Positions 19,826-30,300 of a stretch of DNA of 64,000 nt are shown here, piece by piece. Made by a program: the position numbers and the translations under genes. This stretch comes from Cytophagales bacterium (GTDB taxonomy: Bacteria > Bacteroidota > Bacteroidia > Cytophagales > Cyclobacteriaceae), in assembly GCA_022360015.1 (NCBI GenBank), contig JAKSDQ010000052.1, positions 1 to 64,000 of the forward strand, read 5' to 3'. Every line of letters starts with the position of its first letter. Position 1 is the first letter of the stretch. The notes under the pieces were generated by a model, which saw only the letters and a list, made by a program, of their open reading frames with translations, had not been told where the DNA came from and ran no database searches.

Positions 19826-21880
19826 TTAGTGGAATTTGTAACTCACAATTTCTTTGGGATTTTGCCGGTAATAAATGGCGTTTAAAATATCATCTACCTG
19901 GTAGCTAGGCTCTTTTTCACACCTCATCCTGATGGTTTCAAAAATTTCTCCGGTGTCTTTGCTGACCCTTACCAGTCCGTAATTAAGGCCTCCCTGAGAT
20001 CCGGGAGCACTGGTGTTTTGCTTCTCCAGGCTGACTAGCATAAAAATGAAGTCCGATGAACGTGTGCTTGCTTTGAACCTCCGCTGTGCGGCTATCATGG
20101 CCGCAGGTGAATAAGCACGGGCCTTTTGTCTCTGGCTGTCATAAGTATTGTTAATTAATGCCTGATTTCCCTTTTCCAGGTTGTTTTCAGACTGTGCTAT
20201 AGGCTGACCAGGGACTGCTCCTGCCATTTGTGCTGGTGGGCGACATAGCGCGTCTAAAACAGCATTCATATTATGGAAGGCTCTTAAAGTACCCGGCTGA
20301 TCAGGGGGCGGATAATACTTCTGAAATCTCATCTGTCCGTCAAAACCAATCAATGCTATGTTTTGCGCCGAATTTAAAAGTAAACCATCATTCCTTACCT
20401 CCACATGGGTAGGTGTTTCCTCTCCTTCAAAGGTGATCTTCTCTCTGAGGATACGCAACTGAGCGTTATCCAGATTAACTTCATAAAGGGTTCGTTCCTC
20501 ACTGGAGAAAACGTAAAGAAAATTTTTCTTAAAAACCCTTAGCAATCTGAACCGGTCAGCTTTATATTTAGTTTTGCCTGCCATTATTCCGGACTTAATG
20601 GATTTTGCCAGTTTAGGCTGACCGGTTTTTAAATCGAAAATGTTAATTTCGCCACTGTTTTCGGGGCCAGGTCTTGTGATGTATAGCAAACCGCTGTTGG
20701 TCATTTCGGTATACTCTAACCTCCCATTGATTGGCAGGGAATGCTCAAACTTCAACTTTCCATGGTCAGTATCCAGGATGTTTAAGTATGAAACATCACC
20801 CTTGGTCATGGTCAATAAGAAGTCATTATCAATGCGACCGATGTTCACCACTGCCCCTGGTACATCAATACCCCCAGCCTTTTTGTTCCATAGATTCCTT
20901 TTGCCCCATAAGGTTTGCCCGGTCTGATAATCTACTAAATGAATATTGGTCTTTGACATAGTATTGAGCGTATCGATTCCAGGCAAAATGATTAATCCTT
21001 TTTGATGGCTGATAATTTCATTGTCCGGTCCGTTAATGTTTACAACCTCAGGCCATAGTTGCCGGCCATCAATTACATCATAACCCATGAGGTATCCTGA
21101 TTTAAGGTAATAAAAATAAGCGCCGGACGCGGATCTGATGAGCCGGGATTTACTGGAATCCGAAACCACCCCCTCCGGTTCAGGTAGCTCTGCTTTCCAG
21201 ATTAACTGACCGGTTTGTGTGTTGATATTAAAAATACCCTGGCTGTTAACCATAATAAATCCTTGTCCGCCGGCTTCTATCAGGTTAAAGGCCGCGACTT
21301 CATGATTTTCCGGTGAAGCCTGCGTAACTTTTAAACTGTTCATGACTTCTCCTAACCCACCGGAGCCGGTAAAAAATTCGCCGTTATTCCATAATTCTTT
21401 ACCTGTCGCGATATCGAAAAGGCTAAACGATGTCTTCAGTTTTTCTTTGTAGCCGCAGATGAGAATGGTTCTGGATTCAAACAATACATTTTTGGCTATT
21501 ACCGATGTAAATCCTGCTTTTTTGGTATCCGAAAGTATTTTACCCTCATAGGGGTCCAATATGATTACCTGGTTTGCCAGTGATATTTGTGCGTAAAAGG
21601 TATTTGGCAAGACCTGGTAACTATCAGCAGGGATATTTCCCAACCTTTTAATCTGCCAGGTAATCCGGCCTTTCTCAGGGTCGATGCCATATAAGCCGTC
21701 ATTGGTACTTACAACGAGGTTACCAAAGGGTGTAATCTGTTGCCAGTTGATGGAGCTCGCGAATTTTAACTTCCAAGCTTCTGAAGGATTCGGATCAAGC
21801 CTTTTACCCACTACATTATTAAGCAATAAGCATAACACCACGCCAACTGCACCGAGCCTGAACACATGTAAAAGTCTCAT
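19826..21880 (-). CDS. PQQ-like beta-propeller repeat protein, exported
   Basis: 684 residues. The N-terminus has one hydrophobic segment (LGAVGVVLCLLLNNVVG), acting as signal or anchor. The body is built from propeller blades of the PQQ/BamB type with repeated DxxTGxxxW motifs: GIDPEKGRITWQIK, DIATGKELWNNGE, NTQTGQLIWKAE, DVIDGRQLWPE, DYQTGQTLWGK and DLKTGQPKL. No PQQ-dehydrogenase catalytic residues are evident, so it is more likely a scaffold or binding protein. It follows the alpha-2-macroglobulin gene on the same strand (120 bases), which suggests a shared envelope function. Confidence 0.75.
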   Translation of the reverse strand: MRLLHVFRLGAVGVVLCLLLNNVVGKRLDPNPSEAWKLKFASSINWQQITPFGNLVVSTNDGLYGIDPEKGRITWQIKRLGNIPADSYQVLPNTFYAQISLANQVIILDPYEGKILSDTKKAGFTSVIAKNVLFESRTILICGYKEKLKTSFSLFDIATGKELWNNGEFFTGSGGLGEVMNSLKVTQASPENHEVAAFNLIEAGGQGFIMVNSQGIFNINTQTGQLIWKAELPEPEGVVSDSSKSRLIRSASGAYFYYLKSGYLMGYDVIDGRQLWPEVVNINGPDNEIISHQKGLIILPGIDTLNTMSKTNIHLVDYQTGQTLWGKRNLWNKKAGGIDVPGAVVNIGRIDNDFLLTMTKGDVSYLNILDTDHGKLKFEHSLPINGRLEYTEMTNSGLLYITRPGPENSGEINIFDLKTGQPKLAKSIKSGIMAGKTKYKADRFRLLRVFKKNFLYVFSSEERTLYEVNLDNAQLRILREKITFEGEETPTHVEVRNDGLLLNSAQNIALIGFDGQMRFQKYYPPPDQPGTLRAFHNMNAVLDALCRPPAQMAGAVPGQPIAQSENNLEKGNQALINNTYDSQRQKARAYSPAAMIAAQRRFKASTRSSDFIFMLVSLEKQNTSAPGSQGGLNYGLVRVSKDTGEIFETIRMRCEKEPSYQVDDILNAIYYRQNPKEIVSYKFH

Positions 21881-22000
21881 ACATTTATTTTTGCGATAAT
21901 TTCACATGATTAGGGGAAAATCCCTAATCTTTCTTCCGCTAAACAGTACCAGGTAAGAAAGTTGGCAATATTAATTCCTGCGCAGTGGTCGAGGGGGGTA

Positions 22001-25000
22001 TCACTGTACGCCGGCCTTTTTAACTTCTACCCATTTTCCTGGCTTTCTGGCATTGATAGTGTTGTCATACATTGCCTCACAATAGATAGCAGGGAGATAA
22101 AACCGGCCTGCATAACTGGCGTTGAGCATAATACGGAATGTTTTTCTTTTGTTAGCCTGTAAGTCGAAATAAGTGTAGACCCTGTCGTCCCTGATGTCCT
22201 GATACTGTGGCTGATCATTTTCCCCGGGGTAGTCGGTGTTATCCATACGGTTATTGATGATTTCCCACCCTGATGGAAAGATTTGTGTAAGGGCCAGCTC
22301 ATGATAATGTCCTCTCAGGCCGGGGTTACTCAAAGTAACTTCTGCAGTGAAGTCGGTACCTTGTTCCAAGACAAACGGATCGATGATGTTACCATCCATG
22401 TCTTTGTAGATTACCGATATGCTGAGGTTATTCGAGGCCTGGGTATTATCGCCTGTTTCAGGTGTACCTTCCAGCACAAGTCTGGCATACATTTGCTGCT
22501 TGCCGGTATTGGTCACACTCATTTTGCCCATGGGCCTGGCATCGACTTCCAGGGTCTTTTGGGCCATAGACAAGGCGGTTGTCGCCGATGTTTCCTGTTG
22601 GTCATTCAGTTTGAATTTGAATGCAATTCCCCCTTCCGGTTTTTCCAATTGCATAAATTCGGTAGCCGCAACAAGGCAGAAGGCAGTGGTTTGTGTGCTC
22701 ATCCAGTAATTGTTGTTACTAAGGTGTTCAGATAGCATTTTCATCAGGGCAAAACCTTTTTCTTTTTCCCCCATTAAACTCAAAGTTTGCAAGATTATCG
22801 CCTGATCTCTGATATTGGAACCGTATGTGTAGGTTTGTTCCTGGTAAGGTTGTACGGTGGTAACAGCGTTGTTAATAAGGCTTTTGGCTGCGCCGGATTG
22901 CCCGGCCAACTGATAAGCTGCCGCTAGCTGCCATTTAGCCACATTGGAAAGGTCTTTACTTTCCCTAAGCCGGTTCATCGCGCCTTTTTCAGGGGAATTA
23001 TCCAGTGCCAGCGTATACAAACGGTAAGCCTGGATGAGGTCACTTCTGCGATAGTTGGGGTTTTTACGCCATTTTCTGGCAGCTTTTCTTTGGAATTGTT
23101 TCCACTTTCTTAATAATTCGGCAGGAATCAAATAACCCTTGCTTTGGGCTTCTATGAGAAAATGACCGACATAGCTGGTCGACCAGTCATCATAGTGTGA
23201 CTGACCAGGCCAATAACTAAAGCCGCCATCACTGTTTTGAAAGGATTGCAACCTCGCTATGGCCGCGTTTACATTTCGCTGAATTTTTTGTATACCGGTT
23301 TCATGCATTTCCATTACGTCAGTAAGATACAATTGTGGAAAGGCAGAAGAAACGGTTTGCTCAATGCAGCCATGAGGATAACTAAGTAAATACCGTAATC
23401 TTTTTTCCAGGTTGATAGGAGGGATGCTGTATACTTCCAGCATGCCTGAATTAGTCCCTGCCATCCCCACATTTTCAAAATCAGTTTCCCAGGTTTGTCC
23501 GGCAGGGATGAGCTGGTCTATCACTTCAACCACCGGAGGGTTTGGATTCCTTACCTCGATTTCTATGTCATACCGGGCTTTTTCATTGCCGGATTGGGCA
23601 TTGATCGTAACTTTTCCTACACCCAGGTGTGGTTTGACCTGCAAGGCGAAGTCCACCAACTGATCGGAAGGGCCGTTGAAACGTAGTTTTTTGGTTTGTG
23701 GCCCTTCCAGTATAAACCGGTCATTGGTGCTGACATCGACATTGACATTTTTGATCGATGCATCGGACACAAAGATGTTAGCGGGCAAGAAGACGTTTTC
23801 GCCAGGTCCAAGTACCCTGGGTAATGTGCCCAATACCATCAATGACTGCCTCACCGGGGTTACTGCTTCTGCTTTGCCATAAGCCCCGTTATGGGCGGCG
23901 ACTACCATAGTTTTTACCGAACCAATGTATTGAGGCATCATAAATGTGTGGGTAGCTTTTTTGTTGGCTTCCAGGTAAAAGGGGCCAAGATATCTTACTA
24001 CCGGTTTAAAGCGGTTTACTTTGGTACTTGCTTCCTCGCCTCCGCTTTCGTCACCACCAATCGCCAAAATACGTTCCAGATTTCCTCCGTAAGCACCGAT
24101 TACATCTTCAAAAATATCCCAGGTCTTTACACCCAATGCTTCGCGGGCGTAAAAGGATTGCCAGGCGTCGGGTGTTTTAAACCTGGTAAGATCCAGCAAA
24201 CCTTCATCAACTACTGCCACGGTGTAGGCCATCGGCTTGCCGTCAGCTTCGGAGATTTTAATCGTTACTTCTTTTTCAGGCTCCAGTTCAGCGGCCATAT
24301 CTATGACCGGATCGAGGTGTGTGTCGGAATTGTCAATACGGATGGGTAGAATGCCATAAAGCCTGACCGGCAGGTCGTTAGCAGTCTGGGCATGTGGTTG
24401 TATGAGACTAACGTTCACATAAATATTGGGGGCCATAGCTTCGGTAACGGTGAATATAAAAGATGTTTCTCCTTTTTGCGTTTCCAGCCAATATTGGTCA
24501 ATGATCCCTGTACCATTTTCTATGCTGATCAAAGCCCTGCCGTTGTCACTTGCGGGGATGCTGATTTTCACATCTTCACCCACCTTGTACTTTTCTTTAT
24601 CAGCCGAAAATGAGAGCATCGATGCCGCCCCGGGAAATTCCCGCTGGCCACGTCCTGCCCAGCCGGGCCAGTCCATATAGATTACTTTTCCGGCACAATG
24701 TCCTGATATCGGATCACAAGCCCTTATGAAAAACCTTCCCCATTCCGGGTAATTCACCTTGAACCGCCAGCTACCCCGGCCGTTGGTAGTATTGATTTTG
24801 GCCTTTTCCAGTGGAAGGTTGTGTGACCGCCCGATGTAGTTGGAAATGTTCTGGCTCGATTGATCCCACCACCATCGCCACGCTAATTTATACAATTCCA
24901 CCTCGACGCCGGTTCTTGAAACCGGCTTGCCGTTGGCATTGACCGTGACAATATCCACGCGATGGGTGGTATCGGTCAGCAACATACCCCTCGCCCGGTC

Positions 25001-27622
25001 TCCTTTAGGTGTTCTCAGTCCGGCAAATGAGGTATACGGGTAATAAGGAATGCTGAACCGGTCCACGCTGAATCCGCCGCCGCTTTCAAAAACTTTTCCT
25101 TTAAAATGTGCCATTAGCACACCTGGTGCTGCGTTTTCGGGACTCAGGGAGGCGTTAATGGTTGCATTGCCCCCGGCATCGAGGAAACCCTCGAAAATCT
25201 TCTGACTTTCACTGTAAAATTCCCTTGCCGGATCGTCGAAGGTATATTCGGCATATTTAGGAAACGTGGTGGTACCCTGGTTAAGAACTACTTCGAATTC
25301 AGCCTTTAAATTTCTGGCCGGGGCGCCATGGAGCCAGTTGACCTTGAGCTGACCGGCCAGGTTTTGCTGGCTGGCTGTGATTTTGTCCGTGCCAAAATCC
25401 AGATTAATTTTTAACCGGTTGGGTTTGATGGTTTCAATTTTTAATGTCTTTGTAAACGTGGCTCCGCCTACCTGTACCGTGGCAAGCCAGTTACCGGTGA
25501 GGTCGCTATCTTCTGTGCGGGTAGCAAAATGATACATGCCACCTACCGATGAAGTCCTGACCTGCCTTTGTTTGATCTGACCTTTGGGATTTTTCAGTTC
25601 AAAAGTAACCGGATGCTTATCGGGAATCCGATCATTTTTATCTTCCAGAATAAAGGTAAGAAAAATGTCGTCACCCGGCCTCCAGACACCTCTTTCCCCA
25701 TACAGAAATCCTTTTATGCCTTTTCGGATCACCTGTCCCGAAACATCAAAATTGCTCAATGACAGTGCATTGCCATCATCTACTTTGAGGTAACCTCTTT
25801 CTTCCTTATTTTTGGCGATGATCAGGTAAGGCTTCTTGGCAAGGTCAACTTTCACAAAACCCTCTGTGTCTGTGAAGGTGCTTTCAATCAATTGTTGCTG
25901 GAAATCATACACTTCAATCGTTACTCCCGATAGTGGTGTGGTGGTTTGAATATCAGTAACTGCGACCATCAATTGCCGGTCATTGCCCATCTTGGCAATC
26001 AACCCCAGGTCAGAGGCCAGCAAATTCCTGGTTACGCTCCTGCGCCCGTAAGCGTAATAGGAGGAATGGCAGGGGTTGTCCCGTTCCTCCCAACGATAAT
26101 CGGGATCATAGGAATAGTTTTCATAGGAGTCCCAGTAACTAAATTCATCTTCTTCGTAATCATCCCGGTTTTCTTCGCCCACACTTGTCATTCCTTCCTC
26201 GGTGATTTCCTGGCCCGGACAATTGTAAGCTGCGTGCTTTTGACCAAACCCCAGTTGTACCTGATAAATAGCCCCTGGTTCGGCCGCAATCAACTGACTA
26301 AGGTCCAGGGTGAATCTGTTCCATTTACCTAAATCTGTGACACCCTGATTACTTAAAGGAATAGTTTTCTTCAAAAGAGGTCTGCCCACCCGGTGGATTT
26401 CCCGGTTGCCTTCCAGGTTGTTGACCTGTAAAAACTGGGGTACGTTGCTTTCGTAAATCTTGGTTACCTGCACCTGTATTGCTTTCAGGCTCACTGCTTC
26501 AAAGGGCAATACCAACCCGTCAGTGCTGGGCAAAACAACACCTTTTCCCACCAACCTTACGGCCGGTTTTATTTGTTCAAAAGCTACCGCTATTCTTTTG
26601 GCCTCCTTCATTTTGTAGTTTTGAATGTTTTTTATACCTGGGAAGAGGTTGACAGTCATTTGGCCTGTCTGTCTTACCGGGGGATAAACCCTGATTTCAT
26701 TGTCATCGATGACAAAACGAAAATCACTTAAATTACTTATCGTTATTAACCCATTTAAATCTTGTTTTTCCAGCAGGGGATCTGAAAATTGCAGGCTGAC
26801 ATATTGTTCCGGATTATGAATTACCCTGGCATTTAACAATTTAAAATCTCCTATAGCCGGAACCTGAATGATTTGTTCGCCACGCTTTTTGATAGCAAGC
26901 GGGGAACCGTCCCATTTGACCTCTACCCGGCCGGCAGCGTCGCCTCTTATGATGTCTTCTATAATGAAGGAATGATTTTTCTTATCGGGGTCATGCTCCC
27001 AGGTGATGGAGAGATTTTTATTGTCTTGGCTGCCCGACAGTATTTTCTCTACCTTTTGGGCATCAGCGATGTCGGCCGTAACAAGGTTGCCAACCAGTTT
27101 TTGTCTTTGCAGGTTGGTTTTGTCATAAACAGTAAGCCCCTCAAACGTTACCTCAAAATTTTGTGCCAATGTTTGAAAACCGAATTCAAATACTGACAGT
27201 TCATCAGGCACCTCCATCATATCACTCAGTTTAAAAGCCACCTTGTATTCTTTCCCTGAGTCCAGCCACCCGGCAGGTTTAAATTCAATGGTTTTGCTGT
27301 CCGTCCAATAGGCTTTCCCTTCAACAGCAGGCTTTATTTTGAAGAGGGCCCTATCAGCCTCTTTTCCAACAAGTGTTGGGTCTTGAAACGCTTCGGCAAA
27401 CCGTACTCTGATGGACGATTCCCGGGATATTACGCCGGCCGTATAAGCTGCCACATAGGCGCCGAATGCCGGGTCCACCGAATCCCGGGGGCTCTTGGCA
27501 GCCTCTGTGCTACCGGAAAAATAAAAGATTCCTGTAACAGTTGCCGTTAATACCAGGAAAAATAAGATCAGGTGACGGATGCCGTATTTGCGAGCGCCTG
27601 GCGTTTGGGTATGACTGGTCAT
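22001..27622 (-). CDS. Bacterial alpha-2-macroglobulin with thioester
   Basis: 1873 residues, the largest gene here. It has an N-terminal membrane or signal segment (about 16-36), MG domains including the MG2 region with a GERGVWRPGDDIFLTFILED motif, a bait region around 1000-1150, and the thioester-domain motif YPHGCIEQ with Cys1419. That is followed by an alpha/alpha toroid (GGFSYWPGQSHYDDWSTSYV). Such proteins trap proteases by a conformational change and covalent capture, protecting the periplasm. In proteobacteria the gene often pairs with pbpC, which is absent here; the neighbours are a propeller protein and a secreted peptidase. I see no frameshift. Confidence 0.9.
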   Translation of the reverse strand: MTSHTQTPGARKYGIRHLILFFLVLTATVTGIFYFSGSTEAAKSPRDSVDPAFGAYVAAYTAGVISRESSIRVRFAEAFQDPTLVGKEADRALFKIKPAVEGKAYWTDSKTIEFKPAGWLDSGKEYKVAFKLSDMMEVPDELSVFEFGFQTLAQNFEVTFEGLTVYDKTNLQRQKLVGNLVTADIADAQKVEKILSGSQDNKNLSITWEHDPDKKNHSFIIEDIIRGDAAGRVEVKWDGSPLAIKKRGEQIIQVPAIGDFKLLNARVIHNPEQYVSLQFSDPLLEKQDLNGLITISNLSDFRFVIDDNEIRVYPPVRQTGQMTVNLFPGIKNIQNYKMKEAKRIAVAFEQIKPAVRLVGKGVVLPSTDGLVLPFEAVSLKAIQVQVTKIYESNVPQFLQVNNLEGNREIHRVGRPLLKKTIPLSNQGVTDLGKWNRFTLDLSQLIAAEPGAIYQVQLGFGQKHAAYNCPGQEITEEGMTSVGEENRDDYEEDEFSYWDSYENYSYDPDYRWEERDNPCHSSYYAYGRRSVTRNLLASDLGLIAKMGNDRQLMVAVTDIQTTTPLSGVTIEVYDFQQQLIESTFTDTEGFVKVDLAKKPYLIIAKNKEERGYLKVDDGNALSLSNFDVSGQVIRKGIKGFLYGERGVWRPGDDIFLTFILEDKNDRIPDKHPVTFELKNPKGQIKQRQVRTSSVGGMYHFATRTEDSDLTGNWLATVQVGGATFTKTLKIETIKPNRLKINLDFGTDKITASQQNLAGQLKVNWLHGAPARNLKAEFEVVLNQGTTTFPKYAEYTFDDPAREFYSESQKIFEGFLDAGGNATINASLSPENAAPGVLMAHFKGKVFESGGGFSVDRFSIPYYPYTSFAGLRTPKGDRARGMLLTDTTHRVDIVTVNANGKPVSRTGVEVELYKLAWRWWWDQSSQNISNYIGRSHNLPLEKAKINTTNGRGSWRFKVNYPEWGRFFIRACDPISGHCAGKVIYMDWPGWAGRGQREFPGAASMLSFSADKEKYKVGEDVKISIPASDNGRALISIENGTGIIDQYWLETQKGETSFIFTVTEAMAPNIYVNVSLIQPHAQTANDLPVRLYGILPIRIDNSDTHLDPVIDMAAELEPEKEVTIKISEADGKPMAYTVAVVDEGLLDLTRFKTPDAWQSFYAREALGVKTWDIFEDVIGAYGGNLERILAIGGDESGGEEASTKVNRFKPVVRYLGPFYLEANKKATHTFMMPQYIGSVKTMVVAAHNGAYGKAEAVTPVRQSLMVLGTLPRVLGPGENVFLPANIFVSDASIKNVNVDVSTNDRFILEGPQTKKLRFNGPSDQLVDFALQVKPHLGVGKVTINAQSGNEKARYDIEIEVRNPNPPVVEVIDQLIPAGQTWETDFENVGMAGTNSGMLEVYSIPPINLEKRLRYLLSYPHGCIEQTVSSAFPQLYLTDVMEMHETGIQKIQRNVNAAIARLQSFQNSDGGFSYWPGQSHYDDWSTSYVGHFLIEAQSKGYLIPAELLRKWKQFQRKAARKWRKNPNYRRSDLIQAYRLYTLALDNSPEKGAMNRLRESKDLSNVAKWQLAAAYQLAGQSGAAKSLINNAVTTVQPYQEQTYTYGSNIRDQAIILQTLSLMGEKEKGFALMKMLSEHLSNNNYWMSTQTTAFCLVAATEFMQLEKPEGGIAFKFKLNDQQETSATTALSMAQKTLEVDARPMGKMSVTNTGKQQMYARLVLEGTPETGDNTQASNNLSISVIYKDMDGNIIDPFVLEQGTDFTAEVTLSNPGLRGHYHELALTQIFPSGWEIINNRMDNTDYPGENDQPQYQDIRDDRVYTYFDLQANKRKTFRIMLNASYAGRFYLPAIYCEAMYDNTINARKPGKWVEVKKAGVQ

Positions 27623-27736
27623 GGTGTAAATAATTTAAAAAATCTACTAATCAATAAATTTCGCAAATAATTATCAATAAAAAAGGGACATGTAATATTG
27701 TCTGATGATTTGAGATCAGGTATTCTGAAATGAAAA

Positions 27737-27768
27737 GGCCCGGGGCCAAATAAAAGAGGCCCCGGGCC
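27737..27768. terminator. Strong GC-rich terminator hairpin
   Basis: GGCCCGGGGCC (27737-27747) and GGCCCCGGGCC (27758-27768) form a perfect 11-bp stem with a 10-base A-rich loop, flanked by AAAA and TTT. It lies 43 bases behind the stop of the DPP-IV-like peptidase gene (minus strand) and before the alpha-2-macroglobulin start region, so it separates the two transcripts. Confidence 0.85.
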
Positions 27769-27811
27769 CTTTGCCCGCCAGGTAGTTAAAAGCAGAAAAC
27801 TGCCGTTATGC

Positions 27812-30082
27812 TTATTTGGAAGGCATTTTAACTGGCATTTTCTCTTTTAGGTGGCGGTCGAGATACGCCATATATTGGCTGTATAACAAAATGTAACTTT
27901 TGCCGCTATATGCCACACCATGGGCTCCCGGGGGATAAATCCTTAAGTCCGCGTCTTTCCCGTTATCGATAAGTGCCTTAACCAATTGCATTGTATTTTG
28001 CATATGCACGTTTTCATCCATACCGGAATGTGCAATAAACATGTTGTCTTCCAGCTTACCTGCGTGTGTGGAAGATGAACTTTGCATGTACCCCTCTTCA
28101 TTTTCACTCAACAGTCCCATATACCTTTCGGTGTAAATACTGTCATACAGGCGCCAATCAGTGACAGGGGCCCCGACCAATGATACTTTAAAGACACCGG
28201 GATGATTAAGCACTGTAAAACTGGCCATGTATCCGCCATAACTATGCCCTCTTATGGCCATATTGTCTTCATCGACCCAGGGTTTACCACCCAGAAATTT
28301 TGCCGTTTCCACAAAATCATGGCTTTCCCATTTGCCCAGGTTTTCGTAAACTATCTTTTCGAATTTACTGCCATAACCACCACTACCCCGGTTATTGACA
28401 TTGGCCACCACGTAACCACTTTGTGCCAGATATTGCTCCCAGCTATTGGTGCCAAACTCGTTGTAGACAGATTGTGCCCCGGGACCACCGTAAATGTTCA
28501 GTACCAGGGGATAAGGGGTGTTCGGATCGAAATCGATGGGTTTGACTACATAAATATCTAGGGTTTGCCCGTCGGTTGTAGTGAATTGCATCAATTCCCT
28601 GGGGGCGTAAACATGGCCATTAATGAATTCTGAAACCTCATTGTTATCCTCAAACCGGTGTAACATTTTGCCCCTCGTAGACCATAAAGCCACCTGTGTA
28701 GGAGTGTTTACATTGGAAAAGCGATCTATCAAGTACTTGCCATTGGGTGAGAGATCGACATGGTGTCTGCCGTCGCCCTCAGTTAGCCGTTTTTTGCCAT
28801 TTCCATCGAAGTTAATGGTGTAAAGATGCCTTTCAAGGGGTGATTTTTCTGTGGAGGTATAGTAAATTGTGTTTTTCCTGGTATCTACAGCCTCGACAGT
28901 TACTACCTCCCATTCTCCCCGGGTAACTTGGTTTAGCAATTTACCATCATAGTTGTACCTGTAAATATGGCTCCAGCCGTTTCTGTCTGAAATCCACAAA
29001 AATGATTCCGTATCTTCAGGAAAGAAAAACAGGTGATTGACACCGGCAAAGAAATCAAAAATGTCAATCCATTGTTCGGATGTCTCCTGCATAATGGTCT
29101 TTCCTTTACCGGTTTTTACATCATGAAAACTGAGTGTAAGTCTGTTTTGTTTCCTGTTGAGGTGTGTAATCGCCAACTCCCCGGCCCTGGCAGTCCAATA
29201 AATCCTGGGAATATACCCGTCATTCAGGGCTACATCCATCCACTGATTGGATCGTGAGGCGATATCGATGACACCAATTTTCACTACAGGATTTACATCT
29301 CCTACTTTTGGATAGCGGACGTTGACATATTCGGCGTGTTTACCGCTGTAATCTGTCATTTGAAATACCGGAACTTCCCGCTCATCAGACTGCCAAAAGG
29401 CAATAAACTTGCTGTCAGGAGACCAGACCCATGCCTGGGCCAATCCAAATTCTTCTTCATAGGCCCAGCCAAACCTTCCGTTATAAAAATGCTCGGCGGC
29501 ATCATGGGTCAGTTGGGTCTCTTTGCCTGATGTGAAATCGAAAACAAATAAATTCCCTTTCCTTTCATAACCTATTTTTTGGCCGTCGGGTGATAGTTCT
29601 GCCGTCTGGGCATCCCTGGCTACCAGCCGTAAAGACTTGTCTTTCAGTGAATAAAAATAATAATCGGAGATACCGGAACGCCTCCAGATCTTTCGAAAGT
29701 TGCTTTGAAAAAGTATATGTTTCGAATCCTGCGACCAATGAAAGGAAACATACTGAAAAGGTTCATCGGTACCGGGAAAAGTTAATCCCTTTCCATCGAA
29801 TACCAGCGCATCCTGCCCGTTTTTGGGGACAAAAGATCTGATTTCGCGGGAACCGTCATCCCTATTTCTCTTCACATATGAAAATTTATCCCCTCCGTCG
29901 ATCCAATTGATGTTTTCAGGGCCACTTGCCCCTCTTAATTTCGCCCCTGAGTACAGAGCGTCCTGCAGGTTTTCATAGGATTTTTTTTGGGCCGGTAAAA
30001 GCAGGGAAGTCATCGCCAGTACGATGCCTGAGATTACCACGGGCCAGTTTAACGGTTGCTTCAGTTGTTTATGCATTGTCAT
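27812..30082 (-). CDS. Dipeptidyl peptidase IV-like S9 serine peptidase, exported
   Basis: 756 residues. An N-terminal signal or anchor segment (about 12-31, ending LLPAQ) is followed by the eight-bladed DPP-IV propeller (about 60-480) and the alpha/beta-hydrolase peptidase domain (about 520-750). The catalytic triad is visible: Ser614 in RGHSYGGYM, Asp689 in HSGMDENVH and His721 in PPGAHGVAY. GWAYEEEFGLAQAW carries the paired glutamates that bind the substrate N-terminus in DPP-IV, so it should cleave X-Pro or X-Ala dipeptides from peptide ends. A strong hairpin terminates it at 27737-27768. Confidence 0.9.
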   Translation of the reverse strand: MTMHKQLKQPLNWPVVISGIVLAMTSLLLPAQKKSYENLQDALYSGAKLRGASGPENINWIDGGDKFSYVKRNRDDGSREIRSFVPKNGQDALVFDGKGLTFPGTDEPFQYVSFHWSQDSKHILFQSNFRKIWRRSGISDYYFYSLKDKSLRLVARDAQTAELSPDGQKIGYERKGNLFVFDFTSGKETQLTHDAAEHFYNGRFGWAYEEEFGLAQAWVWSPDSKFIAFWQSDEREVPVFQMTDYSGKHAEYVNVRYPKVGDVNPVVKIGVIDIASRSNQWMDVALNDGYIPRIYWTARAGELAITHLNRKQNRLTLSFHDVKTGKGKTIMQETSEQWIDIFDFFAGVNHLFFFPEDTESFLWISDRNGWSHIYRYNYDGKLLNQVTRGEWEVVTVEAVDTRKNTIYYTSTEKSPLERHLYTINFDGNGKKRLTEGDGRHHVDLSPNGKYLIDRFSNVNTPTQVALWSTRGKMLHRFEDNNEVSEFINGHVYAPRELMQFTTTDGQTLDIYVVKPIDFDPNTPYPLVLNIYGGPGAQSVYNEFGTNSWEQYLAQSGYVVANVNNRGSGGYGSKFEKIVYENLGKWESHDFVETAKFLGGKPWVDEDNMAIRGHSYGGYMASFTVLNHPGVFKVSLVGAPVTDWRLYDSIYTERYMGLLSENEEGYMQSSSSTHAGKLEDNMFIAHSGMDENVHMQNTMQLVKALIDNGKDADLRIYPPGAHGVAYSGKSYILLYSQYMAYLDRHLKEKMPVKMPSK

Positions 30083-30300
30083 TGATTTGTATAGTTAATA
30101 AAGTCTGAATTTAATGAATGCTGTACAAATAATGGAACTTCCACCAATATTTTACTGTACTAAGTAAAGTCGAAAAGACGTTCTAAAATCGGAATTTAAA
30201 TTAAAAATTAACCTTTTGCGGATTTGTTTATTTGTACGGCAAATACTTTATTTAGAAGTAGATATTTTACCGATTTGTGGATATAAAAAAGTGTAAGTGG

